From the NCBI RefSeq assembly GCF_006782915.1, contig NZ_VCNP01000011.1, positions 37,951-101,950 of the forward strand: a stretch of 64,000 nt of DNA, written 5' to 3'. Positions 1 through 8,991 of the stretch are shown one piece after another (position 1 is the stretch's first letter; each line of letters starts with the position of its first letter). The stretch comes from Streptomyces calvus. GTDB taxonomy: Bacteria; Actinomycetota; Actinomycetes; Streptomycetales; Streptomycetaceae. Under the pieces are notes generated by a model. The model was not told the DNA's origin, searched no databases, and worked only from the letters and a program-made list of their open reading frames with translations. A program made the position numbers and the translations under genes.

Positions 1-1
1 C

Positions 2-886
2 CACGTCAACCGGGGCGAGGACCCGGCCCGGGCGCTCGACGAACTGCCACTGGAGGCGATCGCGTACGTGCATGTCGCGGGCGGCTTCGAGCGGGACGGG
101 GTGTGGCACGACAGCCACGCCCACCCGGTGCCGCGGCCCGTGCTCGACATCCTCGCCGACCTCGCGTCCCGCGTCCCGCCGCCCGGTGTGCTGCTGGAGC
201 GCGACGAGAACTTCCCCGAAGCGGGCGAGCTGAAGGGCGAGTTGGACGCCGTCCGGGAGGCGGTGGCGCGCGGCGGAGGCGGGCGCCCGGACACCGGGAG
301 GATCGCCGCGAAGGCGGAGGCGGGAGAGGCGGAGGCGGGAGAGGCGAAGCCGGACACGGCCCGAGCGACAGCGGACGCGATCAGGACAGACACGACCAGG
401 ACGGACGCGACGACGACGGACGCGGCCGAGGCGGACACGGCAGGGGCGGCGGCGGGTGCGGGCTGTGCCGCGGGAGTACGGCAGCGGCTCGCGCTGGCGC
501 AGACCGCCGTGCTGTCCGCGCTGGTCGCCGGCACGCCCGTGCCGGACGGGTTCGACCGGGTGCGGATGGGTGTGCAGGCACGGGCGCTCGCCGCCAAGCG
601 GGCCGACGTCGTCGCAAAGGTGGCGCCGGAACTGCCGGTGATCCTCGGCGCGCGGTACCGGCCCGCGTTCCTCGCGTACGCGCAGGAGCGGCCGATGACG
701 GGCGGCTACCGGTGGGACGCGCTGGAGTTCGCCGAACACCTGCTGTCGGTCCGGGAGCCGCGGGACGCGCGGGCGCGGCGCGCGTTGCGCGACTGGTGGC
801 TGGAGCGGTCGGGGCCCGCGCCGCGCTCGCACCGGCCGGCGGTGCGGCTGGCGCGGGCCACCCGGCGGGTGCTGCTGCGGCGCTGA
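2..886 (+). CDS. MNIO (DUF692)-family protein, 3' part, fused to an SCO6045-like C-terminal domain
   Basis: The reading frame is open from the left edge, so the N-terminus lies outside the window. The first 85 or so residues (with HVNRGEDP and [12 protein letters not shown], then HDSHAHPV and LLERDENFP) look like the end of a DUF692/MNIO TIM barrel, whose multinuclear iron centre is bound by His/Asp/Glu. Known MNIO enzymes (MbnB, TglH, ChrH) modify cysteines in ribosomal peptides. An Ala/Glu/Asp/Thr-rich linker of about 60 residues follows, then a roughly 135-residue helical domain ([29 protein letters not shown]) that I associate from memory with the SCO6045-like C-terminal domain and, more loosely, with HvfC/BufC partner proteins. 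A TIGR04222 membrane protein follows. The substrate is unknown, and no precursor peptide is visible in the window. Confidence 0.75.
   Translation, partial: HVNRGEDPARALDELPLEAIAYVHVAGGFERDGVWHDSHAHPVPRPVLDILADLASRVPPPGVLLERDENFPEAGELKGELDAVREAVARGGGGRPDTGRIAAKAEAGEAEAGEAKPDTARATADAIRTDTTRTDATTTDAAEADTAGAAAGAGCAAGVRQRLALAQTAVLSALVAGTPVPDGFDRVRMGVQARALAAKRADVVAKVAPELPVILGARYRPAFLAYAQERPMTGGYRWDALEFAEHLLSVREPRDARARRALRDWWLERSGPAPRSHRPAVRLARATRRVLLRR
313..346 (+). repeat. 15-bp tandem repeat (2.3 copies) in the MNIO linker
   Basis: The unit GGCGGAGGCGGGAGA occurs twice in perfect tandem (313-327 and 328-342) plus four bases. It keeps the frame and encodes Glu-Ala-Gly-Glu-Ala in the linker. The rest of the linker (about 350-450) is also low-complexity, rich in GACGCGAC-type runs, so the linker has probably grown by slippage. 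Confidence 0.8.
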
Positions 887-995
887 CCGGAACCGACCGG
901 AGAACTCCGAACGGAACGTCACATACCGACAACACTCCGTCCGGATTGTGAACAAGGCATGGCGTTCTCGCGACCGTGTCGCTTACAAAAACGTC

Positions 996-1775
996 ATGTT
1001 CTGGGTCCCTCTGCTGCTCCTGGCCTGGGCCGTCGCCGGTGTCGCCTGCCTGCGCCTGTGCCTGGCCGCCGTCCGCGCCCCCGCGCCGGCCGACTCCGAC
1101 GCGGACCCCGGACACCGTCTGACGCTGTACGAGGCCGCGTTCCTGTCCGGCGGCCCGGGCCGGGTCGCCGACGTCGCCCTCGTCGCGATGGCGCGTCAGC
1201 GGCGGCTGCTGCTCGCGCACACCGGCTGGGCGACGGTGGTCGATCCGTGCGGGCGGGACGAGTTGGAGCGGTCGGTGATAGGGGCCATAGGGCCGCAGGG
1301 GCAGTCACGCCTCGCGCCGGTGCGGGCCGCCGCGGCGGCCGCGGACGCCGTGCGCGGCATCGCCGAGCGGCTGGCCGGTGCCGGGCTGGCGGTGGCCGAC
1401 GGCGCCGGGGGCTCGGTCGCGGACGCGGTACGCCAGGTGCGGCTCGCCGTGCCGGCCGTGGCCGGGCTGGGCGCGATCGCCGTGTGGCTGCCGGTCCCGT
1501 CGGAGGTGCCGCGCCACCTGGTCGCGCTGTGGTTCGCGCTGCCGCTGGTCCTCGCGCTGGGCTGCCTGGCCGTCGCGCGGTTCGAGGTCCACCCGTACTC
1601 GCGCTGGGCCTCCCCGGCCGGTCAGCGCTTGCTGGGCAGCCTGCGGCCGGGTGACGGCGACGCCGGGGACGAGCGGGCGTATCTCACCTCCGTGGCGGTG
1701 CGCGGCATCCGCGCGGTGGACGAGCCGGAACTGCGCGCGGCGTTCGCGCACCGGGACCGCCACCCGCGGCACTGA
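996..1775 (+). CDS. TIGR04222 domain-containing membrane protein
   Basis: This 259-residue protein begins with a hydrophobic stretch (FWVPLLLLAWAVAGVACL) and carries the TIGR04222 signature (LTLYEAAFLSGGPGRVADVALVAMARQRRL). Two further hydrophobic segments lie near residues 150-190 (VAGLGAIAVWLPV, LVALWFALPLVLALGCLAV). In actinobacteria the family is found beside DUF692/MNIO genes, as here, 110 bp downstream. Its function is unknown; a membrane partner or exporter for the MNIO product is an inference. The ATG at 996 is preferred because the protein then starts directly with the membrane segment. A GTG at 948 would add 16 polar residues, and neither start has a clear ribosome site. Confidence 0.7.
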   Translation: MFWVPLLLLAWAVAGVACLRLCLAAVRAPAPADSDADPGHRLTLYEAAFLSGGPGRVADVALVAMARQRRLLLAHTGWATVVDPCGRDELERSVIGAIGPQGQSRLAPVRAAAAAADAVRGIAERLAGAGLAVADGAGGSVADAVRQVRLAVPAVAGLGAIAVWLPVPSEVPRHLVALWFALPLVLALGCLAVARFEVHPYSRWASPAGQRLLGSLRPGDGDAGDERAYLTSVAVRGIRAVDEPELRAAFAHRDRHPRH

Positions 1776-1863
1776 CGCCGACACCCGGCGGGCGGTGCTT
1801 GCCTCGGACCACCAACGAACGAAACATCCCTTGTGTCGCCGTCGTGCATCGAAGGGATCACCG

Positions 1864-3489
1864 ATGAGAACTGCCGCCGTCCACGCGGCCGCCGGGTCCT
1901 TGCTGCTCACCACCCTGGCCGCCGCCCCGGCCGGCGGTACCGCGCACGCCACGTCGGCCGCTCGGGCCGCGGCCGAGGTGCGCGGCGCCACGGTGGCCGC
2001 CGCACGCGCCGCGGACCGGGGCATCGACTTCGGCGAGTGCCCCGAGACGCAGCAGCTTCCGGGCACCGTCCAGTGCGGCACCGTGCGCGTACCGCTCGAC
2101 TACGCCCACCCGGACGGGCGGCAGATCGAACTCACCGTCAGCCGGGCCCGCGCCACCGGCAAGGACCCGGCCAACAGCAAACGCAAGGTGCCCCGGCAGG
2201 GCGCCCTGGTCCACAACCCGGGCGGACCGGGCGTCGGCGGCATGTACTTCCCGATGACGGGCGTGCTCCCCGAGTGGAAGCGCATCGCGGCCGCCTACGA
2301 CCTCGTCGGCTACGCGCCGCGCGGCGTGGGCCGTTCCGCGCCGCTGTCCTGCACCGACCCGGCGACCTTCGCCGAGGGCCCCACGCAGGCACCGGCCCGG
2401 CCCTCGGCGGCGTACAAGCGGGAACGCGTCGAACAGGCCCGGGCGTACGCGCGCGGCTGCGCCGAGCGGGCCGGTGACGCGCTGCGGCACTTCACCTCGC
2501 TCAACAACGCCCGCGACCTGGACGTGCTGCGCGCCGCCCTCGGCGAGAACCGGCTGACGTTCCTCGGCGCCTCCTACGGCACCTACCTCGGCGCGCTGTA
2601 CGCCACGATGTTCCCCTCCCACGTCCGCCGCATGGTGTTCGACTCGGCGGTGAACCCCGCCCCGGAGCGCGTCTGGTACCGCAACAACCTCGACCAGTCG
2701 GCGGCGTTCGAGGACCGCTGGGCGGACTTCCGGGCGTGGGCGGCCCGGCACGACGACGTGTACGGACTGGGCGGCACCGCACGCGAGGTGCAGGTCAGTT
2801 ACGACCGGGCGAGCGCGCGGCTGGCGCGGGAACCGGCGGGCGGGAAGGTCGGCCCCGGCGAGTTGCAGGCGGCGTTCCTGCGGGCCGCGTACTACGACGA
2901 CCACTGGCCGCACCGCGCGCACGCGCTGTCGGCCTATCTGCAGGGCGATCCGGGACCGCTCGTGGAGCAGGCGCAGACCTATCCGGAGGCGGCGGCGGAG
3001 GCGGAGAACACGCGGGCCGTCCATCTCGCCGTGGAGTGCAACGACGCGCCGTGGCCCACGGACTGGGCGGTGTGGGACCGGGACAACACCCGGCTGGCGC
3101 GCCGGGCGCCCTTCGAGACCTGGGCCCATGTGTGGACGAATCTGCCGTGCGCGTTCTGGCGGGCGCCCCGGCAGCGGCCGCTGGACGTGCGCGCCGGGCA
3201 GGGCGAGCTGCCGCCGACGCTGATCCTGGCGGCGGAGCGGGACGCGGTCACTCCCTACGACGGTGCCCTGGAGCTGCACCGGCGGCTCGCGGGGTCGGCG
3301 CTGGTGACGGAGCGGGACGCCGGCAGCCACGGCATCGCCGGCGGCCCGAACGCCTGCGTGAACGGGCACCTGGAGGCGTATCTGCTCACCGGCCGCGTCC
3401 CGGGGCGGCGCGCCTCCTGCGCACCGCACCCGGAACCGCGGCCGAGGGCGACGGCCCGGCCGGCCGAGCGGGCCCGGCCGGCCGTCTGA
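1864..3489 (+). CDS. secreted alpha/beta hydrolase, tripeptidyl aminopeptidase (SlpD/SlpE-like) family
   Basis: This 541-residue protein is probably exported: a signal peptide covers about residues 1-29 (LLLTTLAAAPAGGTAHA). The fold has the oxyanion segment HNPGGPGVGG, nucleophile elbow GASYGTYLG with Ser237, Asp460 in AAERDAVTP and His489 in AGSHGI. The C-terminal part matches the TAP-like C-terminal domain. Relatives in Streptomyces are mycelium-associated aminopeptidases that remove tripeptides or single residues, or act as esterases. A GAAGGGAT ribosome site sits just before the ATG. The gene ends head-on against hemQ with no spacer: its TGA (3487-3489) abuts the hemQ stop. The exact substrate cannot be read from sequence. 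Confidence 0.85.
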   Translation: MRTAAVHAAAGSLLLTTLAAAPAGGTAHATSAARAAAEVRGATVAAARAADRGIDFGECPETQQLPGTVQCGTVRVPLDYAHPDGRQIELTVSRARATGKDPANSKRKVPRQGALVHNPGGPGVGGMYFPMTGVLPEWKRIAAAYDLVGYAPRGVGRSAPLSCTDPATFAEGPTQAPARPSAAYKRERVEQARAYARGCAERAGDALRHFTSLNNARDLDVLRAALGENRLTFLGASYGTYLGALYATMFPSHVRRMVFDSAVNPAPERVWYRNNLDQSAAFEDRWADFRAWAARHDDVYGLGGTAREVQVSYDRASARLAREPAGGKVGPGELQAAFLRAAYYDDHWPHRAHALSAYLQGDPGPLVEQAQTYPEAAAEAENTRAVHLAVECNDAPWPTDWAVWDRDNTRLARRAPFETWAHVWTNLPCAFWRAPRQRPLDVRAGQGELPPTLILAAERDAVTPYDGALELHRRLAGSALVTERDAGSHGIAGGPNACVNGHLEAYLLTGRVPGRRASCAPHPEPRPRATARPAERARPAV

Positions 3490-4221
3490 TCAGGCCAGGT
3501 CGGCGACGAGTTCCGCGACGTCCTTGCGGCGGCCGGTGAAGAACGGGACCTCCTCGCGGACGTGCATCCGGGCCTCCGAGCCGCGCAGGTGGCGCATGAG
3601 GTCGACGATGCGGTGCAGCTCGTCGGCCTCGAAGGCGAGGATCCACTCGTAGTCGCCGAGCGAGAACGAGGCGACCGTGTTGGCGCGCACGTCCGGGTAG
3701 CCGCGGGCCATCTTGCCGTGGTCGGCGAGCATCCGGCGGCGGTCCTCGTCGGGCAGCAGGTACCAGTCGTAGGAGCGCACGAACGGGTAGACGCTCACGT
3801 AGGCGCGGGGCGTCTCGTCGGCGAGGAACGCGGGGATGTGCGAGCGGTTGAACTCGGCGGGGCGGTGCAGCGCCATGTTCGACCACACCGGCTCCAGCGC
3901 GCGGCCCAGCTTGGTGCGGCGGAAGAGGTTGTACGCCTCCTGCAGCCGGTCGGCGGTTTCGGCGTGCCACCAGATCATGAGGTCGGCGTCCGCGCGCAGC
4001 CCCGACAGGTCGTAGGTGCCGCGGACGGTGACGTCCTTGGCGGCGAGCCGGTCGAACAGCTCCTGGACCTCGTCGGCGTATCCGGCACGGTCCTCGGGGA
4101 GCACGTCCTTCAGCTTGAAGACGGACCAGAGGGTGTAGCGGATGACCTCGTTGAGGTCCTTGGCCAGCTTGCCCTTGTTCGGGATCCGGTCGGGTGCGGG
4201 GGTGGTGGCGTCGTCACTCAT
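3490..4221 (-). CDS. hemQ: coproheme decarboxylase HemQ (chlorite dismutase-like)
   Basis: This 243-residue protein of the chlorite-dismutase superfamily decarboxylates coproheme III to haem b with peroxide, the last step of the coproporphyrin-dependent haem pathway of Gram-positive bacteria. Family landmarks are YTLWSVFKL near the N-terminus, [23 protein letters not shown] (it carries the tyrosine used in decarboxylation) and [20 protein letters not shown], the probable proximal-His region. HemQ lacks the distal Arg needed for true chlorite dismutation. The gene follows hemY with only 5 bp between them, so the two very probably share an mRNA. Its stop abuts that of the convergent hydrolase gene. 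Confidence 0.95.
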   Translation of the reverse strand: MSDDATTPAPDRIPNKGKLAKDLNEVIRYTLWSVFKLKDVLPEDRAGYADEVQELFDRLAAKDVTVRGTYDLSGLRADADLMIWWHAETADRLQEAYNLFRRTKLGRALEPVWSNMALHRPAEFNRSHIPAFLADETPRAYVSVYPFVRSYDWYLLPDEDRRRMLADHGKMARGYPDVRANTVASFSLGDYEWILAFEADELHRIVDLMRHLRGSEARMHVREEVPFFTGRRKDVAELVADLA

Positions 4222-4226
4222 GTCCC

Positions 4227-5684
4227 TTATTCTCCCGCTCCTCCGTGCAGGCTCTGCACCGGGTCGGCCGTGAGGTCCCGGGCGGCGCGCAGGTCACCGT
4301 GGATCCCGTCGACGGCGGCATAGGCGCTCGCGATGCAGGCGGGAACGCCGACACCGTCGTAGGCCGCGCCGCACACGGCCAGCCCGGCGAGGCCCGCGAG
4401 GTGCTCGCGGACGCGGGCCACGCGCGCGTGGTGGCCGACGGGGTACTGGGGCAGGCCGTCCTGCCAGCGGGTGACGCGGGTCTCGACCGGGGCGGCGGTC
4501 AGGCCGGTGGCCGCCTTCAGGTCCTGCCGGGAGACCTCCACCAGGTCGGCGTCGTCGTGGCAGAGGATCTCCGTCTCGCCGTGGCGGCCCACGGAGGTGC
4601 GCAGCACCAGCAGGTCCGGGTTCTCCTCGGCGATCCAGCCCCACTTCTGCGAGGCGAACGTGGCCGCCTTGATGGTGCGGCCGTCGACGGGCGGCACCAG
4701 GAAGCCGCTGCCGTCGGGCAGATCGGTCTCCGCACGGCGGTAGGCGAGCGTGATCAGCGCCATGGAGGCGTACTCGACGGTGGCGAGCTCGGCGGCGGCG
4801 CCGGGTGCCTCGGCGCGCAGCAGCCGGGCGGCGGCCGGGGCGGGCACGGCGAGGACGACCACGTCGGCGTGGAGCACCCGGTCCCCGGCGGTGATCCGCC
4901 AGCCGTCCTCCGGGGCGCGGCGCAGTTCGGTGACGGGCGTGCCGGTGAGGATCTCCGCGCCGCGCGCCCGCAGCGAGTCGGCGACCGCGAGCGGGAGGGT
5001 GCCCACTCCGCCGGCGATGCCCGTGAACACCGGGCCGGACTGCGGTGCGGCGGCGGCCCTGGCCTGGATCTCGCGGACGCCCTCGGTCAGGGAGGTGTGG
5101 GTGCGGGCGGCCTCGAACAGCTGCGGGACCGCCGAGCGCATCGAGATGCGGTACGCGTCCCCCGCGTACACCCCGCCCAGCAGGGGCTCCACCAGCCGGT
5201 CGACGACCTCCCGGCCGAGGCGCGCCGCCACGAACTCGCCGACCGCGATGTCGTCGCCGACCTCGGTGCGCGGCAGGTCGGCGTCCCGCTCGATGCGGGC
5301 GAGCCCCTCCTCGGACAGCACCCCGGCGAGCGCGGCGGCCGTGCCCGGCACGCCCATGACGTGGCCCTTGGGCATGGGGCGCAGGGCGCCGCGGGTCCAC
5401 AGCGAGGCGGTGGCGGTGGCCGGCGGCCCAAGACGGTCGGCGAGGCCCACCTCGCGGGCGAGACCGACCGCCTCCGGGCGGCGGGCCAGCAGCGACTCGG
5501 CGCCGAGGTCCACGCGCGCGCCCGCGATCTCGCCGGGCAGCAGCTTGCCGCCGACCCGGTCCGACGCCTCCAGCACGGTCACCCGTGCCCCGTGCCGCAG
5601 CAGCCGGTGCGCGGCGGCCAGCCCGGCGATTCCGGCTCCGACGACGACGGCCCGACGGCCGTCGCCCGCATGTGATCCGCTCAT
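4227..5684 (-). CDS. hemY: coproporphyrinogen III / protoporphyrinogen oxidase HemY
   Basis: This 485-residue FAD enzyme oxidises coproporphyrinogen III (in the actinobacterial pathway) to coproporphyrin III before iron insertion and HemQ action. The N-terminal dinucleotide-binding motif [16 protein letters not shown] is followed by [13 protein letters not shown]. The C-terminus has the second FAD contact region ([21 protein letters not shown]), typical of HemG/HemY proteins. Length is normal for the family. It is the first gene of a hemY-hemQ pair and is divergent from the DUF4349 lipoprotein, with a 291-bp gap that contains a minisatellite. Confidence 0.93.
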   Translation of the reverse strand: MSGSHAGDGRRAVVVGAGIAGLAAAHRLLRHGARVTVLEASDRVGGKLLPGEIAGARVDLGAESLLARRPEAVGLAREVGLADRLGPPATATASLWTRGALRPMPKGHVMGVPGTAAALAGVLSEEGLARIERDADLPRTEVGDDIAVGEFVAARLGREVVDRLVEPLLGGVYAGDAYRISMRSAVPQLFEAARTHTSLTEGVREIQARAAAAPQSGPVFTGIAGGVGTLPLAVADSLRARGAEILTGTPVTELRRAPEDGWRITAGDRVLHADVVVLAVPAPAAARLLRAEAPGAAAELATVEYASMALITLAYRRAETDLPDGSGFLVPPVDGRTIKAATFASQKWGWIAEENPDLLVLRTSVGRHGETEILCHDDADLVEVSRQDLKAATGLTAAPVETRVTRWQDGLPQYPVGHHARVARVREHLAGLAGLAVCGAAYDGVGVPACIASAYAAVDGIHGDLRAARDLTADPVQSLHGGAGE

Positions 5685-5853
5685 GCCTCCACCTTCTCAG
5701 ACGTCGGCGGCCCTCCCGACAGGGCCGTGTGGCTCCGCCGAGTCCGTTCCGTGACCGCATCGGGACCGTTCCGTCCCAACGTCCCGGGGCCCTGCGGCGT
5801 CGAAGGAATGTCAGACGCAGTGCCGGTCGCACCGACCTGCCTGTCGTGCACGG

Positions 5854-5958
5854 TCCGTCGGCGGAACGCCCGTCGTCGGACGGTCCGTCGCGGGAGCACC
5901 CGCCGGCGGGCCGTCCGTCGCCGGAAAGTCCGTCGCCGGTCGGTCCGTTGTCGAAGAA
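5854..5958 (+). repeat. 15-bp minisatellite, seven degenerate units, in the hemY/DUF4349 intergenic region
   Basis: Seven consecutive 15-nt units start at 5854, 5869, 5884, 5899, 5914, 5929 and 5944. Most begin YCCGTCG (TCCGTCGCCGGTCGG, CCCGTCGTCGGACGG and similar). The block sits between two divergent genes and ends 17 nt before the lipoprotein ATG, so it would be part of that gene's 5' leader or promoter region. Because 15 is a multiple of three it also gives a repetitive pentapeptide in open frames, but no start or ribosome site supports translation. Confidence 0.85.
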
Positions 5959-5975
5959 ACCCGGGGGAATCCCAT

Positions 5976-6989
5976 ATGCGCGCACCACGATCCGTACGGT
6001 CCGTCCACGCCCTGTCGGGGGTGCTGCTGGCGGCGGCCCTCGCCGTCGCCGGCTGCAGCGGCGGGAGCGGCTCGGCCGGCTCCACGGCCGCCGACGACAA
6101 GGCCGCCGCCGCACCCGCGGACAGGCAGGAGGCGGCCCCGGACGGGGCGAAGCAGGGCGCGCCCGGCGGCCCGGCGGACGGCGCCCGGGCGAGCGCGCCG
6201 CCCAAGGCCGCGGCGACCCACGTCATCCGCACCGCCTCGCTCACCGTGCGGGTCAAGGACGTCCCGAAGGCGCTGGACCAGGCCCGCACGGTGACCGAGA
6301 ACGCGGGCGGCTACATCGGCGACGAGACCACCACCCGGGACGCGGAGGGCCACGAGCGGACGCGGGTGGTGCTGCGCGTGCCGGTCGCCGAGTACGAGGA
6401 GGTCCTCGCCGGTCTGGAGGGCACCGGCAAGCTCCTGGAGCGCAACGCCGAGGCGGAGGACGTCACCGACCAGGTGGTCGACGTGGAGAGCCGGATCACC
6501 TCGCAGCGCGCCAGCGTGGCGCGGATCCGCGAACTGATGGACCGGGCCACCAGGCTCAGCGACGTGGTCACCCTGGAAGGCGAACTGAGCACCCGTCAGG
6601 CCGACCTGGAGGCGCTGCTCGCCCAGCAGGCGTCGCTGAAGAACCGGACGAGCCTGGCCACCGTCACCCTGTCGCTGTCCGAGACGACGCCCGAGAAGCC
6701 GGTGCGGGAAGACGACGACCCCGGCTTCGTGGACGCGCTGCAGGCGGGCTGGGAGGCGTTCGTCACGATGCTGCGCTGGGTGGCGGTCGCGGTCGGCGCG
6801 GTGCTGCCGTTCGCCGCGGCGGCGGTGCTGCTGGTCCTGCTGTGGTCGAAGGCCGTACGGCCCCGGCTGCCGCGGCGCCGCCGCACCGTGCCCCCGATGC
6901 CCCCGATGCCCGTCGCCGCGCCCGTGCCGGCGGCCCGTCCGGCGCCGCGGCCGGAGGCGGACGGCGCGCCGGAGCGCGAGGAGAGCTGA
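5976..6989 (+). CDS. DUF4349 domain-containing lipoprotein
   Basis: This is a 337-residue lipoprotein. The signal peptide ends in the lipobox LAVAGC, giving a lipid-modified Cys. A Gly/Ser/Ala-rich linker leads into the DUF4349 domain (HVIRTASLTVRVKDVPKALDQA), which contains an alpha-helical region likely to form a coiled coil (LEGELSTRQADLEALLAQQASL). A single C-terminal membrane segment (VGAVLPFAAAAVLLVLLW) and a Pro/Arg-rich tail follow, so the protein may be anchored at both ends. The GGGGGA ribosome site 6 nt before the ATG fixes the start; upstream codons in this frame are the minisatellite. The function of DUF4349 is not established. Confidence 0.88.
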   Translation: MRAPRSVRSVHALSGVLLAAALAVAGCSGGSGSAGSTAADDKAAAAPADRQEAAPDGAKQGAPGGPADGARASAPPKAAATHVIRTASLTVRVKDVPKALDQARTVTENAGGYIGDETTTRDAEGHERTRVVLRVPVAEYEEVLAGLEGTGKLLERNAEAEDVTDQVVDVESRITSQRASVARIRELMDRATRLSDVVTLEGELSTRQADLEALLAQQASLKNRTSLATVTLSLSETTPEKPVREDDDPGFVDALQAGWEAFVTMLRWVAVAVGAVLPFAAAAVLLVLLWSKAVRPRLPRRRRTVPPMPPMPVAAPVPAARPAPRPEADGAPEREES

Positions 6990-7014
6990 CCGCTGCCGAA
7001 ATGCCCTGCCCACG

Positions 7015-7020
7015 TAGCGT
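7015..7020 (+). promoter_or_regulatory. probable -10 element of a leaderless transcript
   Basis: TAGCGT (consensus TANNNT) lies exactly 6 nt before the ATG at 7027, and there is no purine-rich ribosome site. This is the spacing seen for leaderless mRNAs in Streptomyces. No clear -35 element is visible. Confidence 0.5.
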
Positions 7021-7026
7021 GTTCGC

Positions 7027-8439
7027 ATGAGCATGAGCATGGGTGGCACGAGCGGTGGGCGCGGCGCGAGGGAACGCCTGGTGGTGATCGGCGGCGACGC
7101 CGCGGGGATGTCCGCGGCGTCGCAGGCCCGCCGGCTGAGGGGGCCGGACGAGCTGGAGATCGTGGCGTTCGAACGGGGCCGCTTCACCTCGTTCTCGGCG
7201 TGCGGCATCCCCTACTGGGTGGGCGGTGACGTCCCCGACCGGGACCGGTTGATCGCGCGCACCGCCGAGGAGCACCGCGCGCGGGACATCGACCTGCGGC
7301 TGCGCACCGAGGTCACGGAGATCGACCCCGCCCGGGGCCGGGTCCGTGCGCGGGACCTCGACTCCGGCACCGAGTCCTGGACGTCGTACGACAAGCTGGT
7401 GATCGCGACCGGGGCGCGGCCGATCCGCCCGGAGCTGCCCGGCATGGACGCCCCCGGCGTGCACGGCGTGCAGAACCTGGAGGACGGGCAGGCCCTGCTG
7501 GACACGCTGGCGCACACCCGCGGCCGCCGCGCGGTCGTGGTCGGTGCCGGGTACATCGGCGTGGAGATGGCCGAGGCGATGATCCGCCGCGGCTACGAGG
7601 TGACGGTCGTCAACCGCGGCCGGGAGCCGATGGCCACCCTCGACCCCGACATGGGGCGCCTGGTGCACGAGGCGATGACGGGCATGGGCATCACCATGGT
7701 CAACGACGCGGAGGTCACCGCTCTGCCCACGGGCACCGACGGCAGGGTGCGGGCGGTGGCCACCGAGGACGCGGAGTTCCCGGCGGACGTCGTCGTGCTC
7801 GGCATCGGGGTGCGGCCCGAGACGGGCCTCGCGCGGGCCGCGGGGCTGCCCGTGGGGGAGCACGGCGGGCTGCTCACCGACCGCTCGATGCGGGTGCGCG
7901 GGCACGAAAACGTATGGGCGGGCGGCGACTGCGTGGAGGTGCTCGACCTGGTCTCCGGGCAGGAGCGGCACATCCCGCTCGGCACCCACGCCAACAAGCA
8001 CGGCCAGGTCATCGGCGCCAACGTCGGCGGCGGCTACGCCACCTTCCCGGGCGTGGTGGGCACGGCGGTCAGCAAGGTGTGCGACCTGGAGATCGCGCGC
8101 ACCGGGCTGCGGGAGAAGGACGCGCACCGCGTGGGCCTGCGGTTCGAGTCGGTGGTCATCGAGTCGACCAGCCGCGCCGGCTACTACCCGAACGCCTCCC
8201 CCATGACCGTCAAGATGCTGGCCGAGCTGCGCACGGGCCGGCTGCTCGGCGTGCAGATCGTGGGTCGGGAGGGCGCGGGCAAGCGCGTCGACATCGCGGC
8301 GGTCGCCCTCACCGCCGGGATGACGGTGGAGCAGATGACGGCGCTGGACCTCGGTTACGCCCCGCCGTTCTCCCCGGTGTGGGACCCGGTGCTGGTGGCG
8401 GCCCGCAAGGCGACGGCGAAGATCCGCGGCGCCGGGTGA
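7027..8439 (+). CDS. FAD-dependent disulfide reductase, CoA-disulfide / persulfide reductase-like
   Basis: This 470-residue flavoprotein belongs to the single-cysteine branch of the pyridine nucleotide-disulfide oxidoreductases. It has the FAD motif VVIGGDAAGMSAASQA, the redox site FSACGIPYWVGG with Cys59 (counted from the first ATG), an NAD(P)H motif VVVGAGYIGVEMAEA, a second FAD motif ENVWAGGDCVEV and a C-terminal dimerisation domain. Relatives reduce CoA disulfide, CoA persulfide or oxygen, so the physiological substrate is uncertain. The start is ambiguous because ATGAGC is repeated (MSMSM), giving ATGs at 7027, 7033 and 7039. The first fits a leaderless start. Confidence 0.85.
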   Translation: MSMSMGGTSGGRGARERLVVIGGDAAGMSAASQARRLRGPDELEIVAFERGRFTSFSACGIPYWVGGDVPDRDRLIARTAEEHRARDIDLRLRTEVTEIDPARGRVRARDLDSGTESWTSYDKLVIATGARPIRPELPGMDAPGVHGVQNLEDGQALLDTLAHTRGRRAVVVGAGYIGVEMAEAMIRRGYEVTVVNRGREPMATLDPDMGRLVHEAMTGMGITMVNDAEVTALPTGTDGRVRAVATEDAEFPADVVVLGIGVRPETGLARAAGLPVGEHGGLLTDRSMRVRGHENVWAGGDCVEVLDLVSGQERHIPLGTHANKHGQVIGANVGGGYATFPGVVGTAVSKVCDLEIARTGLREKDAHRVGLRFESVVIESTSRAGYYPNASPMTVKMLAELRTGRLLGVQIVGREGAGKRVDIAAVALTAGMTVEQMTALDLGYAPPFSPVWDPVLVAARKATAKIRGAG

Positions 8440-8460
8440 GACACGGACGGGGCGGCCCGG

Positions 8461-8859
8461 TCACGCCGTCCCGTTGATCCGGTCGATCACCTGCCGGGCC
8501 TGCTCGGCCGGGGGCCGGGCGGGCAGCGCCGACACCGACGCCGTGGACGGCACGGACCCGGCGGAGGACACGGGCGGCGGTGCGGACGGCGCGGACGGCG
8601 TCGGCGGGACCGGTGCCGCGGACGTCACCGCCGGCGGCTGCTCCCCCGCCGGCCTGGCGTGCGCGGCCGTCGGCCGCGCGGACCGCAGCCGGTGGCCGAC
8701 CGCCTCGTCCAGCGTCACCGGCCGCCCCGTCCGTGAGGCGAGCCGCCCGGCCTCCTGCCCGAGCCGGGCGACGTCCTCCCAGGGCAGCCGCACCACCAGG
8801 GTCAGCTCGGCCTCTCCGTCGGGCAGCGCGTGCAGCGCGGAGGTCACTCGGTCGTCCAT
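8461..8859 (-). CDS. small hypothetical protein with Pro/Ala-rich tail
   Basis: This 132-residue protein is not recognised. The N-terminal 60 residues are compact and charged (DDRVTSALHALPDGEAELTL, then VVRLPWEDVARLGQEAGRLA) and may form a small beta-alpha fold. The rest is Pro/Ser/Ala-rich and ends AEQARQVIDRINGTA. There is no signal peptide or membrane segment. An AGGGA ribosome site precedes the ATG. The frame stays open far upstream without support, so the start at 8859 is chosen from the ribosome site. It is convergent with the flavoprotein gene and divergent from the rhomboid gene. Confidence 0.6.
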   Translation of the reverse strand: MDDRVTSALHALPDGEAELTLVVRLPWEDVARLGQEAGRLASRTGRPVTLDEAVGHRLRSARPTAAHARPAGEQPPAVTSAAPVPPTPSAPSAPPPVSSAGSVPSTASVSALPARPPAEQARQVIDRINGTA

Positions 8860-8991
8860 CGCCTGTCCCTCACGTCGGCCCGCAGCCCCTTCCCCGCGCC
8901 GCGGGCGGTCGCGCAGTGGTACGCACGGCCGGACGGATGTGTTCAGCGGCCGTCCCGGATTCACCGACCGCCGCCCGGGCACCTGTGGGAT

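Noticed and set aside
5585..5975. Open frames through the 15-bp minisatellite that would give a repetitive pentapeptide protein or an N-terminal extension of the lipoprotein
   Set aside because: The lipoprotein signal peptide begins at the ATG at 5976 with its own GGGGGA site, and no start signal precedes the repeat frames.
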